Virus record (IMG/VR): IMGVR_UViG_3300025141_017123
Location: 1-61,035 of that record
Strand: one strand, 5' to 3'
From: a virus
DNA: 61,035 bases
Shown here one piece after another: positions 25,198 to 33,574 of the stretch; within the stretch, counting starts at the first letter, position 1; the number at the start of each line of letters is the position of its first letter. The translations under genes were made by a program, and so were the position numbers. The notes below the pieces were generated by a model. The model was given only the letters and a program-made list of their open reading frames with translations, had not been told where the DNA came from and did not search any database.

Positions 25198-26929
25198 GAT
25201 AGCCCCTTATTTGTTTGGTCACTTTGCGGCTATTAACACGGGGAATACCGCCCGCACCAGTACTGGCTACTATCCATAAAATGGCTAAGCCACAGCTTAA
25301 ATCGTAGTGATGGTTTGTTTGCTTCTCTGGCCAGTTTTCAAGCTCATCAAGGAGTAAACGACACCGTGAGTGAAAGGCAATTTGTGCGGGAGTATTCGTT
25401 ACATATGTTTCTAACGAGCCTATACGTTCCTCAGCAGGTATGGTTGCAGTAACACCGCGTAACGGTAGCGCTATACCTTGCTCTAGGCCTGTAGTAATAA
25501 ATTGGCTGCGCATAAAATCAAAGGCGTTATTGTTCTCAAAGCCCCACACTCGACAGTTATATTCTTTTTGTGCGCGTATTAAATCGTTAAGTAAACGGCT
25601 GGTACCACGAACTTTACGGCTTTCATATTCAACATGTAGCTTTTGCAATTCATTAGAGTAAAAGCCTACTAATATAGCGCTGGGGTCAGCCTTTTCGGTT
25701 TTGCCCATGCTTGGGTCACATGCACCGTAGGGTATCCAATCGCTTAGGCGGTCAACCCAAAAATCAAACTGATAAAATATGGCTTCTTCGTCACTTTTGG
25801 CAATACCTTGCATTTCGCGGTTAAACTCACGCTTATTAGCCGCCCACATACACATTAAATCGTAAAGCGAACGCACACTTGGCCAACTGGTAGTTGCACC
25901 TTTAAGCATTTGCTTTTTACGCTTTAACCAAAACTTAAACGAGGGTTTTTGCTCGGTTGAGACCGCATCACCTTTGGCTGCGGCACGTTTTTCAAAGCGT
26001 TTGTCATCATGCACCATTAAATCGCGGCATTCTTCCCATAGGTCCATGCGTTCAGGCATTTGTTCAATGGCTTTAAAGCGGTGAACAATGTGCCCTGGTG
26101 CTTCTTCGGCGCGGCTTATTGGGTCATCATTGTTTAAAACAGTGTTTACACCTAGGAATTTAACGGTGCCATCTGGTGGGCCAAGGTATTGCACTGCTGC
26201 CTCTAAGAAGCGCCAGCGGTTATCACGTTCAGTGGGAGATTTCGCCTCGGCATCGGTAATAATGTCATCGGATAGCAGTAGCTTAGGGCGGCTTGCGCCA
26301 TGGAACGTACCACGTACAGATTGCTCAGCACCACGGCTTTCAAACCGCACACCTTGCGCCGTTACAAACTCGCCTAATTTCCATACGGGGGATTTTTGGC
26401 ACACTTCGGGAAAGTCTAACGCAAGGTTATTATTGTTAAGCAGCTCGGTTTTAACTACCTCGAGTGTTTTGGTTGGCATTTTGGTTTCTGCGCCAAACAA
26501 AATAACAAAGTCGATGAATTGGGTTATCTTCTCTAAGCCCAGGTCTTGGCATATATCAGGGTCTTGTAGTAGTGCCTGCACAGCAACATACACGGGCGCT
26601 ATTTTTACGCCAAGGGTACTTTTACCCTCACCACGCGGGGCCACAAACCAGTTTTTCCACCCGTTTTTAAGCTTGAGTGCTTCGGGAAACCAGTTCATAA
26701 AGTAGCTTTGAAACTCAGAAGCCTCTTGATTGTCATCAAGCCACATATGATGTGGGAAATACGTATACACAAAAAACTCAAAGTCGCCACTAAGTACACG
26801 TTTACGACGCTCTTTAATTGCTGCGGGGCTTGGGTCAATGTTGCGCTCTTTTGCTTCAATATCGCGGCGTAGTGAACCGGTGATTTGCTCTATTTCAGCT
26901 AAAAATTCACGTGAATTCATATCAGCCAT
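25190..26929 (-). CDS. terminase large subunit (Mu gp28-like)
   Basis: 579 residues. ATPase motifs: Walker A APRGEGKST (97-105) and Walker B LLLSDD (217-222). The C-terminal RNase H-like nuclease is represented by YGACDPSMGKTEKADPSAILVGF. It pumps DNA into the procapsid and makes the packaging cuts. It begins at the stop codon of the DUF1804 small-subunit gene (shared base), as in Mu-type packaging operons. Confidence 0.92.
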   Translation of the reverse strand: MADMNSREFLAEIEQITGSLRRDIEAKERNIDPSPAAIKERRKRVLSGDFEFFVYTYFPHHMWLDDNQEASEFQSYFMNWFPEALKLKNGWKNWFVAPRGEGKSTLGVKIAPVYVAVQALLQDPDICQDLGLEKITQFIDFVILFGAETKMPTKTLEVVKTELLNNNNLALDFPEVCQKSPVWKLGEFVTAQGVRFESRGAEQSVRGTFHGASRPKLLLSDDIITDAEAKSPTERDNRWRFLEAAVQYLGPPDGTVKFLGVNTVLNNDDPISRAEEAPGHIVHRFKAIEQMPERMDLWEECRDLMVHDDKRFEKRAAAKGDAVSTEQKPSFKFWLKRKKQMLKGATTSWPSVRSLYDLMCMWAANKREFNREMQGIAKSDEEAIFYQFDFWVDRLSDWIPYGACDPSMGKTEKADPSAILVGFYSNELQKLHVEYESRKVRGTSRLLNDLIRAQKEYNCRVWGFENNNAFDFMRSQFITTGLEQGIALPLRGVTATIPAEERIGSLETYVTNTPAQIAFHSRCRLLLDELENWPEKQTNHHYDLSCGLAILWIVASTGAGGIPRVNSRKVTKQIRGYHV

Positions 26930-27435
26930 TAGTCATCTAACTCCGTGTCGAGCTTAGGGCCAAAGGCGGTAAGTATTTCAACAAACTCTGGCGCAAATTC
27001 AGGGTATTTCGTGGATACAAACTTAGCCAAAATTTTAAGTACTTCGGTAGCAATAGTCCGCTTTTCAAGACGTTTATTACCGCCCGACACTTTCATGACT
27101 TTGCTCATCATATCGGTGAGTGAGCTGAGTATTTTGGTTCGTTGATCAAGTGGCAGCGCTGCGCCCTCAGGTGATTTTAAAAGCTCAAATGTTTCGTTAA
27201 CTTGAATGGTGAATTCTTCAATGAAATCGGTAGTAAACTCCCCTGCAGTACCTTCGCTACGGCGGCTTGCTGCACGGGCTAAATCCCAATCGTCGCCGTT
27301 TTCTTTGGCTTCCATTTTCCATCGCCTTGCGGTCCCATCGGCCACATTGTGCTTAATCGCAGCAACACTCAGCGCAAGCAACTCTGTTACATAGCTGTGA
27401 CGAACTGCGTTCTTCTTTTCAGCTGGGTGTGCCAT
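26929..27435 (-). CDS. DUF1804 protein, putative terminase small subunit (Mu gp27-like)
   Basis: 168 residues. Basic N-terminus with a helix-turn-helix-like segment (LSVAAIKHNVADGTARRWKMEAK), then FTTDFIEEFTIQVNETFELLKS and DQRTKILSSLTDMMSKVMKV. DUF1804 proteins precede gp28-type large terminases in Mu-like phages and are thought to recognise the pac site. One-base overlap with both neighbours. Confidence 0.82.
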   Translation of the reverse strand: MAHPAEKKNAVRHSYVTELLALSVAAIKHNVADGTARRWKMEAKENGDDWDLARAASRRSEGTAGEFTTDFIEEFTIQVNETFELLKSPEGAALPLDQRTKILSSLTDMMSKVMKVSGGNKRLEKRTIATEVLKILAKFVSTKYPEFAPEFVEILTAFGPKLDTELDD

Positions 27436-27773
27436 TAGCCCGCCATCCCATTTTTTACAGCATAGGCAATAAGCGACACAGCCAAACCCGCAGTGCCACC
27501 CATGGCAGCTACTTTAACGCGTTGGTTTGTTAGTTTTTCTTCAACCTTCGCTAAGCGGTCATCTTGCTTATTAATGGCTGCAATCTGGCGTTTTTCGCTT
27601 TTTTCTATATCAAGCTTTAATCCGTCAGTTATCTCTTTTTGGCGCGCTTCGCTTTTTTCGATGCTTTGATGGATATCGGCTTTAATGTCTTTTAAGTCAT
27701 TTAAAATAGCCGCCTGACTACCCTGAATTTCACCGATGGCTTGAAATAATAAGTTTTCTTGTTCTTGGTTCAT
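27435..27773 (-). CDS. coiled-coil protein with C-terminal membrane segment
   Basis: 112 residues. About 75 residues of heptad-like coiled coil (IKADIHQSIEKSEARQ, LDIEKSEKRQ) are followed by one membrane span (VAAMGGTAGLAVSLIAYAV). This layout resembles XhlA-type holin partners or small spanin-like proteins, and the neighbouring gene is the endolysin. A lysis role is inferred from position only. Confidence 0.6.
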   Translation of the reverse strand: MNQEQENLLFQAIGEIQGSQAAILNDLKDIKADIHQSIEKSEARQKEITDGLKLDIEKSEKRQIAAINKQDDRLAKVEEKLTNQRVKVAAMGGTAGLAVSLIAYAVKNGMAG

Positions 27774-27782
27774 GGGTGGTCC

Positions 27783-28226
27783 TTACGGGTTAAATACTTT
27801 AATGCCCGTCCATGTAGGCGTGCGTACATCAAAATGAAACCAACTCACTTGCCCTTCAATGGCAGTGATATAGGGGAATTCTTGCGGGTGGGCTAATACG
27901 TAATTACGTACTTGCTGAGCGGTGTAATTAGTAAAACTGCAATCGAATGCTTTACCTAGCTTGTGCTGGCTGCGTTTTGCGCCAATAGTGCAATCCAGTG
28001 GGCGATAGCCACGGTATTGATTAGCGCCACCCCAGCTCCAGCTATTTACGGTGCATGGGCCAAACGTGTCGCGTAACTTTTGCAGCATACGCAATGCGCG
28101 ATCATCAAATAGGTTGATTAAAAATAAAGGGTCGTCTTGATAAAGCTCAAATATGACTTTTGGTACTAATTCTTGAAACGTAAAGCTTGGGGCAGTTGGT
28201 ACCACCACTTTTCTTTTAAGCGCCAT
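27783..28226 (-). CDS. endolysin, peptidase M15 family
   Basis: 147 residues. The zinc site of M15 peptidases is visible: SQHKLGKAFDC (His88, Asp95) and WFHFDVR (His131). Such enzymes cut peptide cross-bridges of peptidoglycan (D,D- or L-Ala-D-Glu bonds) to release phage. It has no signal peptide, so it needs a holin. Overlaps the preceding small gene by 11 bases. Confidence 0.88.
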   Translation of the reverse strand: MALKRKVVVPTAPSFTFQELVPKVIFELYQDDPLFLINLFDDRALRMLQKLRDTFGPCTVNSWSWGGANQYRGYRPLDCTIGAKRSQHKLGKAFDCSFTNYTAQQVRNYVLAHPQEFPYITAIEGQVSWFHFDVRTPTWTGIKVFNP

Positions 28227-28467
28227 GCTGCTGAGTCCTCATTTTAGTTAAACGTTGTTTTGTTAGGACGTAACAGGCAGGTAAGCGAGTACTACGCACC
28301 GGTTTTTTGTTAGCTGGGTTTAGCAGCTGTTTAACGCGGGAACGCAATGCGGGCAGGTCTTTTAACGGGCAACGGCGAGAAATTGCTATTTGCTCGGCTT
28401 TAGAACTGGCCTTAATAATTTGTTGAGCTAAAAACTCAATAATTGGCGCATGCACTGTATTTGTCAT
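28216..28467 (-). CDS. small hypothetical phage protein
   Basis: 83 residues, basic C-terminal half (RSRVKQLLN, RLTKMRTQQ). It is the first gene downstream of the candidate late-promoter element at 28504-28523 and overlaps the endolysin start, so it is likely to open the leftward late operon. No family recognised. Confidence 0.55.
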   Translation of the reverse strand: MTNTVHAPIIEFLAQQIIKASSKAEQIAISRRCPLKDLPALRSRVKQLLNPANKKPVRSTRLPACYVLTKQRLTKMRTQQHGA

Positions 28468-28503
28468 GCTGGTAGTAAATCAATTTAGGGGATTGGGTAA
28501 CAC

Positions 28504-28523
28504 TGTAAAGTTGTTTGCGGCTG
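28504..28523 (-). promoter_or_regulatory. candidate late-promoter activator site (leftward operon)
   Basis: Plus strand TGTAAAGTTGTTTGCGGCTG fits the element TGTAAA-N4-TTTCCAGC-N-G with two mismatches. It sits 37 bp upstream of the first gene of the leftward lysis/packaging operon, in inverted orientation relative to transcription. Orientation and a -10 hexamer are less convincing than for 41479 and 51121. Confidence 0.45.
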
Positions 28524-28592
28524 GGGCTTTCGGGCTGGTCTATTAGGGTAGAATAAAAAGGCTTACCAATACAAGGGGGCAAGCCAATTTAA

Positions 28593-28620
28593 TTTAAATG
28601 AGGTTTAAACATAGTTTAAA
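28593..28620. repeat. three TTTAAA motifs at 11-bp spacing
   Basis: Starts at 28593, 28604 and 28615, in noncoding DNA between the genes ending at 28626 and starting at 28467. Confidence 0.8.
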
Positions 28621-28625
28621 TACAA

Positions 28626-28844
28626 TTATATTTTTTTGAAACTGGCGTCCCAGTCGCTGTAATCAGTATCGATAAAATCAATCGGTGCGCGTGTTACTTT
28701 AAGTTGCACTTGTATTTCTTCTTTACCACTTAATAATACCCCTAATGAAACTTCATTGTCCGCGTAATCACCAGCAAACATATCAGTAAGAAGTTCTTCT
28801 ATGTTATCAACTGCTTTTTCTGCTATTTCTCTTGCTCCACTCAT
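28626..28844 (-). CDS. small acidic hypothetical phage protein
   Basis: 72 residues, acidic, with AAGGG before the ATG. Contains LGVLLSGKEEIQVQLKVTR and a terminal Asp/Tyr/Trp-rich segment. It ends the transcript coming from the regulatory gene cluster, just before the TTTAAA array and late-promoter region. Function unknown. Confidence 0.55.
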   Translation of the reverse strand: MSGAREIAEKAVDNIEELLTDMFAGDYADNEVSLGVLLSGKEEIQVQLKVTRAPIDFIDTDYSDWDASFKKI

Positions 28845-28846
28845 TA

Positions 28847-29035
28847 TTAACCCTTTATTTCTCTAAATGCTTCGCGGTATTCGTCCATCATGCCTGTTGT
28901 ATCTAGGCCAAATAGCTTGCGTTGGTTGATATACCGGTTAAGCAGGTTTAAACCATATTGGTACTGCCACTGCTTAGGTTTAGCGCCGCCGCTAAGTTGC
29001 AAGGCAGTGAGCAGTACAAAGTTATTGTTTTGCAT
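28847..29035 (-). CDS. small hypothetical phage protein
   Basis: 62 residues. KPKQWQYQYGLNLLNRYINQRKLFGLDTTG suggests one compact helical domain. It overlaps the zinc-ribbon gene by 14 bases and ends 2 bp before the next start, so it is part of the leftward operon. No family recognised. Confidence 0.55.
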   Translation of the reverse strand: MQNNNFVLLTALQLSGGAKPKQWQYQYGLNLLNRYINQRKLFGLDTTGMMDEYREAFREIKG

Positions 29036-29273
29036 GTTTGTGCTTGGGGTAAGTTTGGATTCTTACCTCAGTACCGTCGGTAATACGGATAAACTCAAAC
29101 CAACAATGAATGCACACAGTGTGATCGTTATAAACCTCGCCCTGTGGTGGGCGCATGGTTTTTAACGTGTTATTGCACTCAGGGCATTTGTAATGAATTA
29201 CAGGCTTACTACGCAATATTGCCCCATTAAAAAATGCCTGGCATTCAGCTTTAATGTCTTTTAATAGCTCCAT
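29022..29273 (-). CDS. small zinc-ribbon protein
   Basis: 83 residues with CPEC and CIHC pairs 25 residues apart, a zinc-ribbon or treble-clef pattern. Located directly after the Mor-like activator. In Mu, the zinc-finger protein Com is a translational regulator, but there is no sequence reason here to equate them. Confidence 0.6.
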   Translation of the reverse strand: MELLKDIKAECQAFFNGAILRSKPVIHYKCPECNNTLKTMRPPQGEVYNDHTVCIHCWFEFIRITDGTEVRIQTYPKHKHAKQ

Positions 29274-29282
29274 GGTTTCACC

Positions 29283-29690
29283 TTACAAACTTAAATTTAA
29301 TTGTGTTTCGTGCGCCCGTTCGTCTTGATATGCACTGTAAATACTGCTTACTTGTTGGCGGGTTATTTTAAAACGCTTAACCAGCTGCTGAATGTTGCAG
29401 GTTTTGGTGTCTAGCGCCTCACAAATTTGCTGATTACGAATTTGCATAAGCACTTTGTGCAGCATGGGTATTTGATAGCTTGAGCCTACGTTTGCGTCTA
29501 TCAGTTCTTGCACCAGGGCTTTACCAAATACCTTTACTACTTCGTGATCCTCGGTAGGCTTTTCAGGGATATAAAACATTTGCCCTTGTTGCTCGGTGAG
29601 TACCGCAATGGTTTGTTCAACACCCAAGTGTTTAACAATACGGCGCAGGCCGTGCGGTAATGCCCGTAAATCTATCGTTGATTCGCTCAT
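29283..29690 (-). CDS. mor: Mor/C family transcription activator
   Basis: 135 residues. The first part carries a beta-strand-like segment ending in YIP, the middle has SSYQIPMLHKVLMQIRNQQICEAL, and a C-terminal helix-turn-helix reads IQQLVKRFKITRQQVSSIY. This is the layout of the Mor family, which in Mu activates middle and late promoters by binding an imperfect dyad just upstream of the -35 region. No second (C-like) activator is visible, so this one protein may run late transcription. Candidate sites are at 28504, 41479 and 51121. Confidence 0.8.
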   Translation of the reverse strand: MSESTIDLRALPHGLRRIVKHLGVEQTIAVLTEQQGQMFYIPEKPTEDHEVVKVFGKALVQELIDANVGSSYQIPMLHKVLMQIRNQQICEALDTKTCNIQQLVKRFKITRQQVSSIYSAYQDERAHETQLNLSL

Positions 29691-29884
29691 GATTGCTCCT
29701 CAAATAAATAATCTAAGCCATTTTCCCGGTCTATTTTGCGTTGCTCTTGGTAAGCCTCTACATCACGTCGAATACGGCATTTTTGCTTGTCTTTATCTTT
29801 AACATTACGATAGCGCTTTTCCTCGGTATAAGGCGGCTTACGCGGGTTAATAGTAAAGTTTTGGTACTCTTCGTAATTAGCCAT
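29687..29884 (-). CDS. small charged hypothetical phage protein
   Basis: 65 residues, very rich in Lys, Arg, Glu and Tyr (KRYRNVKDKDKQKCRIRRDVEAYQ is its core). It overlaps the mor-like gene by four bases. Function unknown. Confidence 0.55.
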   Translation of the reverse strand: MANYEEYQNFTINPRKPPYTEEKRYRNVKDKDKQKCRIRRDVEAYQEQRKIDRENGLDYLFEEQS

Positions 29885-30283
29885 TTACGCCCCCTGCTTT
29901 GCTTTATGGCGTGCAAGCCATTGCTTAAGTACTTCAATAATGTGCGGCCATTGCTGGGCGCTTTGGCTGAGCTTTTTGCCTTGTAAGTGTTTTTCACAAA
30001 ACGCATCGCAGGCCTGTTTTGAATCAATGTTTACCGCACCTGCGCGGCTTAATTGGCCCCATAGGCTGTAAATCATTTTTAGCTGTGCGGGTAACTGTGT
30101 TTTACCCGCATTTGGGTTCATAGCACGGTAACGTGCAAGCAGCTGCTGTTGTTCAAGCTTGGTTAGCCCTGTGCTGGTGTTTACACGGCCATCGCAAATG
30201 TATGACACATTAAGTTGGTGGGTATCTTGGTCGATACCCGCCGCCTTTTGTGCAATTTTGATTTGTTGGATCAAGTTACTCAT
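29885..30283 (-). CDS. gemA: GemA-like protein (Mu gp16, DUF1018)
   Basis: 132 residues. TQLPAQLKMIYSLWGQLSRAGAV, then QACDAFCEKHL and WPHIIEVLKQWL match the GemA/DUF1018 family, whose Mu member alters host gene expression and DNA supercoiling early in infection. It lies, as in Mu, between the MuB-like gene and the mor-like gene. Overlaps its upstream neighbour by four bases. Confidence 0.82.
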   Translation of the reverse strand: MSNLIQQIKIAQKAAGIDQDTHQLNVSYICDGRVNTSTGLTKLEQQQLLARYRAMNPNAGKTQLPAQLKMIYSLWGQLSRAGAVNIDSKQACDAFCEKHLQGKKLSQSAQQWPHIIEVLKQWLARHKAKQGA

Positions 30284-30639
30284 GCGCTTTCCTCCAGAGC
30301 TTCAATTTCAAACTGTGGGGCTTGGCCTATACCAATAATTTTAATGCCCCAATCTTTCATGCCCTCGGTATAAATAAGCGGGAATTCACGATATATGGTA
30401 TTAAAACGCCTAGCAGTATGTGCATGTGAGTTAACTTCGTGTACATGATGAATACTAAATAACTTGTCGGCAGTAAGGGTTGCAAAGGCCGCTTTAATGT
30501 TGCCATCGCATTTGTCTATTAGCTCGCCTTGCGGGTCTTTTTTAGCAAGTAGGCTTAGCATTGTTGCGTTTGTTACCAACGAGCTAAACGCTAAATGTGC
30601 TGTATAACGTGATGTGTTTAATTTTATTGTAAATGGCAT
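30280..30639 (-). CDS. hypothetical phage early protein
   Basis: 119 residues from the ATG at 30639, chosen because AAGGA lies eight bases upstream; the longer frame would use TTG without a site. Contains NSRYTAHLAFSSL-like N-terminal strands and several histidines (SIHHVHEVNSHAHT). No family recognised. An 11-bp TTTAAA array covers its leader. Confidence 0.6.
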   Translation of the reverse strand: MPFTIKLNTSRYTAHLAFSSLVTNATMLSLLAKKDPQGELIDKCDGNIKAAFATLTADKLFSIHHVHEVNSHAHTARRFNTIYREFPLIYTEGMKDWGIKIIGIGQAPQFEIEALEESA

Positions 30640-30652
30640 AATTAAATCCTTA

Positions 30653-30680
30653 TTTAAAGTGTGTTTAAACAACGTTTAAA
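30653..30680. repeat. three TTTAAA motifs at 11-bp spacing
   Basis: Starts at 30653, 30664 and 30675, spanning the stop of the MuB-like gene and the leader of the next gene. Confidence 0.8.
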
Positions 30681-31911
30681 CTGCTGGTTTATTAAGTACT
30701 GATGAAAAAATGCCATTGACTAACAACTTGTCTACGGCGGTGTCAGGGTTTTTGTTAGTGTGGTTAAGCAAGTGCGGTAGTAAGTTTTCAACCAGTTCAC
30801 GGGCGTTACCCTCAACGCGTTTGTGCAGCCATTGCCACCACTTTGCGTCGTCTTGGGCAAGTTTTACGGTGCCTTCGGTGAGCTCTAAAAACAGGGTGCG
30901 AATATCTTCAACGGTAATTTGGCCGATAGGCTTAGGCCAAAAGCACACGCGGCTTGCAATGAGTTCGTAGCGCTCTTGGGTTTGTAGCTTGTCTACTAAC
31001 TGAATATTTCCAACCAGGGTTACGCCTACAATGGCTTGGTCGCTTATGGTGCGCAGTGGGTCGAGCGAGTTAGGTTTGCACTTGTCGGCCTCGTCTAAAA
31101 TTATTAAACGGTCGGTATCGCGCAGTGCTTGAATAATTTTTTGCATGTTTTTGTACGCGCTTGGGCAGCGCGATAAGCCCAGGGCTAAAGTTAGTTGCTC
31201 AAGCACTTGGGTGCTGCTGGTTTGCTCACTGCCAGCAATTAAAATGGCTTCTTTGTTGTGGCGGCAATACTCCGCAATACCTTTGGTTTTACCCAGCCCT
31301 GCTTGGCCTGCAAACACACTAAAGCGTTTACGTTGGCGAGCTTGGTCGCAGGCCATAGCAATAAGCTTTGATGTACTGGTAGGAATAAAGCGCACATCAC
31401 CGTACACAATGCTTATTTGTTTGCGCTCTTTACTAGGTTTGCCTTGATCAACTTCTGCAGGGCAAATAAGTGCCCAAATATCATGTAAATGTTTAGTAGG
31501 TTTTGCGTTGTATTTACCATTAATTAATTGGCTAATAGATGCAGGACTTTTACCCATACTCACTGCAATGCTTGCGCTAGTAATGTTTTGTTCGCGTATT
31601 TCAGGTGATTGTAAGCGCAGGCAAATACGTCCTGCCAGCTCACGATCAGCTTTGTTATACGACTTATTAAAGCCGTTACGTTTTTCAATATCTGTAATGG
31701 CCGCTTCACCAAATAACTGGTGCCAAATTTGTGTAATTATTTTTTCAGGGTTGATGGTGCATTTGTTCGCGAGTACTTCTTTTACTGACTGCAGTGCAAA
31801 GCCACAGTTAAGTTCTTCGGCGGTCATGCCTGTGGTGCTTAGCTCTTGATTAATTAGCTCAACACGCAGGGTTTGCTCGGGCGTGTATGGGTGTGGTTGG
31901 CTATAGCTCAT
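30676..31911 (-). CDS. MuB-like transposition ATPase
   Basis: 411 residues. Walker A is FAGQAGLGKTKGIAEY and Walker B LIILDEADKC, in an AAA+ ATPase that follows a helix-turn-helix-like N-terminal region (SIAVSMGKSPASISQLINGKY). MuB binds target DNA, stimulates the transposase and gives target immunity. Overlaps the transposase gene by 11 bases, as expected for an A-B operon. Confidence 0.9.
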   Translation of the reverse strand: MSYSQPHPYTPEQTLRVELINQELSTTGMTAEELNCGFALQSVKEVLANKCTINPEKIITQIWHQLFGEAAITDIEKRNGFNKSYNKADRELAGRICLRLQSPEIREQNITSASIAVSMGKSPASISQLINGKYNAKPTKHLHDIWALICPAEVDQGKPSKERKQISIVYGDVRFIPTSTSKLIAMACDQARQRKRFSVFAGQAGLGKTKGIAEYCRHNKEAILIAGSEQTSSTQVLEQLTLALGLSRCPSAYKNMQKIIQALRDTDRLIILDEADKCKPNSLDPLRTISDQAIVGVTLVGNIQLVDKLQTQERYELIASRVCFWPKPIGQITVEDIRTLFLELTEGTVKLAQDDAKWWQWLHKRVEGNARELVENLLPHLLNHTNKNPDTAVDKLLVNGIFSSVLNKPAV

Positions 31912-33565
31912 AAGTTGTTTCCTTTCGTAAATTAGGTTGGTCTAGTAATTCGTTTAGGTCGATTTCGTGTTGTGGTTGTGCTGGTGTTACATCAAAATCA
32001 AAAATGTTTACCGGTGCTTCTTGTGCTTCAATACCTTTAATGGGTGCTGCAAACTTCGCCACTGAGTCAACATCAATAATGCGCTCCTGATTCTCTTGGG
32101 CTTCAATTTCACGGCGTTTGGTGTCTATGCGTTTTAAGCGACCAGTACGGCGTTTGCTTTCGGCTTGCTCGATGCGAGATGTAGGCACCGCGTGCGATTT
32201 AGTTTTTAAGTTAGCGAACATTAAAAACTCACCGTTTAGCTTATAAAGCTTGGTGTAGCTGTCGTCGTGTAGGTCGTAAGCGGCAACAAGCTCTTGGCCG
32301 TTAAACTGGTGTAAAAAGTCAGCTGAATAATCACGTTGATGCAGGCGGAAACGGCCACGGCGAATATTGACGGTTTCGCGTGGTAGCATGACAAAATCAC
32401 CCTCTACCGGTGGCACGCGCTCAATGTTTTCATCCCACACTTGTTGGCGGGTTTTACCTTTAATCTCGGGGTGTTCGCTATTGTGGTAGTCGTTTAAAAA
32501 TGCTTTAAACTCAGCTATCCATTCGTCTACTGTCGGTAGCTTACGTTTACCCTGTTTAGCCTCTTTAAGTACCAGTTGCTTATGGCGATCGTCGTGGTCA
32601 CGCCCGCAATAGGTACTAAAACGTTTACCAACACGGTCTTCCATGTGTAAAAAGAACCGCTCAATCCACTTAACACGGGCATTGCCTGGTATGGCAAATA
32701 TTACGTCTATTTCAAACTGAGCATAAAAACCGGTGGTGTCGTCGTTCATTAGTTTGTTTTTGTAGCCAGAGCCGTTATCGAGATAAAACATGGCAGGCAC
32801 GTTGTTATGTACTTTAATGGCGCGGCTAATAGCTGCGAGTGTATCGAGCGTACTTTCTGCGTAGCCGAGTTCCCAGCCCACAATGCAGCGGCTTGCTACG
32901 TCTTGAAACGCAGTTAACTCAGCGCGGTATGGCTTACCCGTTTTAGGGTGCGCTAGGTATACGTCGAGCGTGTGGCCATCGCCGTTATACATAACACCAG
33001 GCTTTAAGTTGTCGGTTGAGCGCAACAAGTGGTCTTTATGTTTTTCACGATATAGTTTTGCACCCATACGATACGGGCTTTGTGGCCCTAGCTCGTGTGG
33101 CAGCGCATTTATAAAACGGCGTACTTGGTGATGCTCAGCCTTGTAGCCCTCTTTGTTTAACTGATCTGCCACTTGCGCAAAGCTTGGGCTATTAGGGCTG
33201 TGGTAAAGCTCAAGGCTACGGGCAAGCCAGCTGTACTGGGTTTGTGCTTTGCCTTTATGGTTAGGTAGTAACCCATTAATGCCGTTGTCTTTATAGGCGT
33301 TGCACCAATTATAAATGGTTGCGCGCCCGGGTAATTTACCCAGTGCATCAATAGCGATTGAAAGTGTAGCCATTGCTGTATTGGTGCGGTAGGCATTAAC
33401 CAGTGCTTCAAACGCTTTTGGTAACGCGCATTCTTGGGTTAATAAATGGCGTACTATTACCGCCCTACTTTGGGCTTTTTTACGGGCTGTTTCGCTGGCA
33501 TTTTGCCAACTTAGCTCGTTACCTATACTTGGTAACTTATTGTATTTTTGAACTGCAGGATGCAT
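31901..33565 (-). CDS. MuA-like DDE transposase
   Basis: 554 residues. The rve-type catalytic core has Asp at NGDGHTLDVY (196 or 201), YLDNGSG (Asp263) and KWIERFF (Glu302), with D-to-E spacing of about 39. It is followed by the beta-barrel Mu C-terminal domain (RGRFRLHQRDYSADFLHQF and onward). The N-terminal part includes a helix-turn-helix (RATIYNWCNAYKDNG). It is shorter than MuA (663) and closer to the D3112/B3 type. It integrates and replicates the phage by transposition; its binding sites should lie at both phage ends. Confidence 0.92.
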   Translation of the reverse strand: MHPAVQKYNKLPSIGNELSWQNASETARKKAQSRAVIVRHLLTQECALPKAFEALVNAYRTNTAMATLSIAIDALGKLPGRATIYNWCNAYKDNGINGLLPNHKGKAQTQYSWLARSLELYHSPNSPSFAQVADQLNKEGYKAEHHQVRRFINALPHELGPQSPYRMGAKLYREKHKDHLLRSTDNLKPGVMYNGDGHTLDVYLAHPKTGKPYRAELTAFQDVASRCIVGWELGYAESTLDTLAAISRAIKVHNNVPAMFYLDNGSGYKNKLMNDDTTGFYAQFEIDVIFAIPGNARVKWIERFFLHMEDRVGKRFSTYCGRDHDDRHKQLVLKEAKQGKRKLPTVDEWIAEFKAFLNDYHNSEHPEIKGKTRQQVWDENIERVPPVEGDFVMLPRETVNIRRGRFRLHQRDYSADFLHQFNGQELVAAYDLHDDSYTKLYKLNGEFLMFANLKTKSHAVPTSRIEQAESKRRTGRLKRIDTKRREIEAQENQERIIDVDSVAKFAAPIKGIEAQEAPVNIFDFDVTPAQPQHEIDLNELLDQPNLRKETTYEL

Positions 33566-33574
33566 TGCTCTTTC

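Noticed and set aside
29758-30027. Overlapping 89-codon minus-strand frame across the gemA-like gene
   Set aside because: Conflicts with two well-placed, tightly coupled genes; highly basic composition typical of shadow frames.
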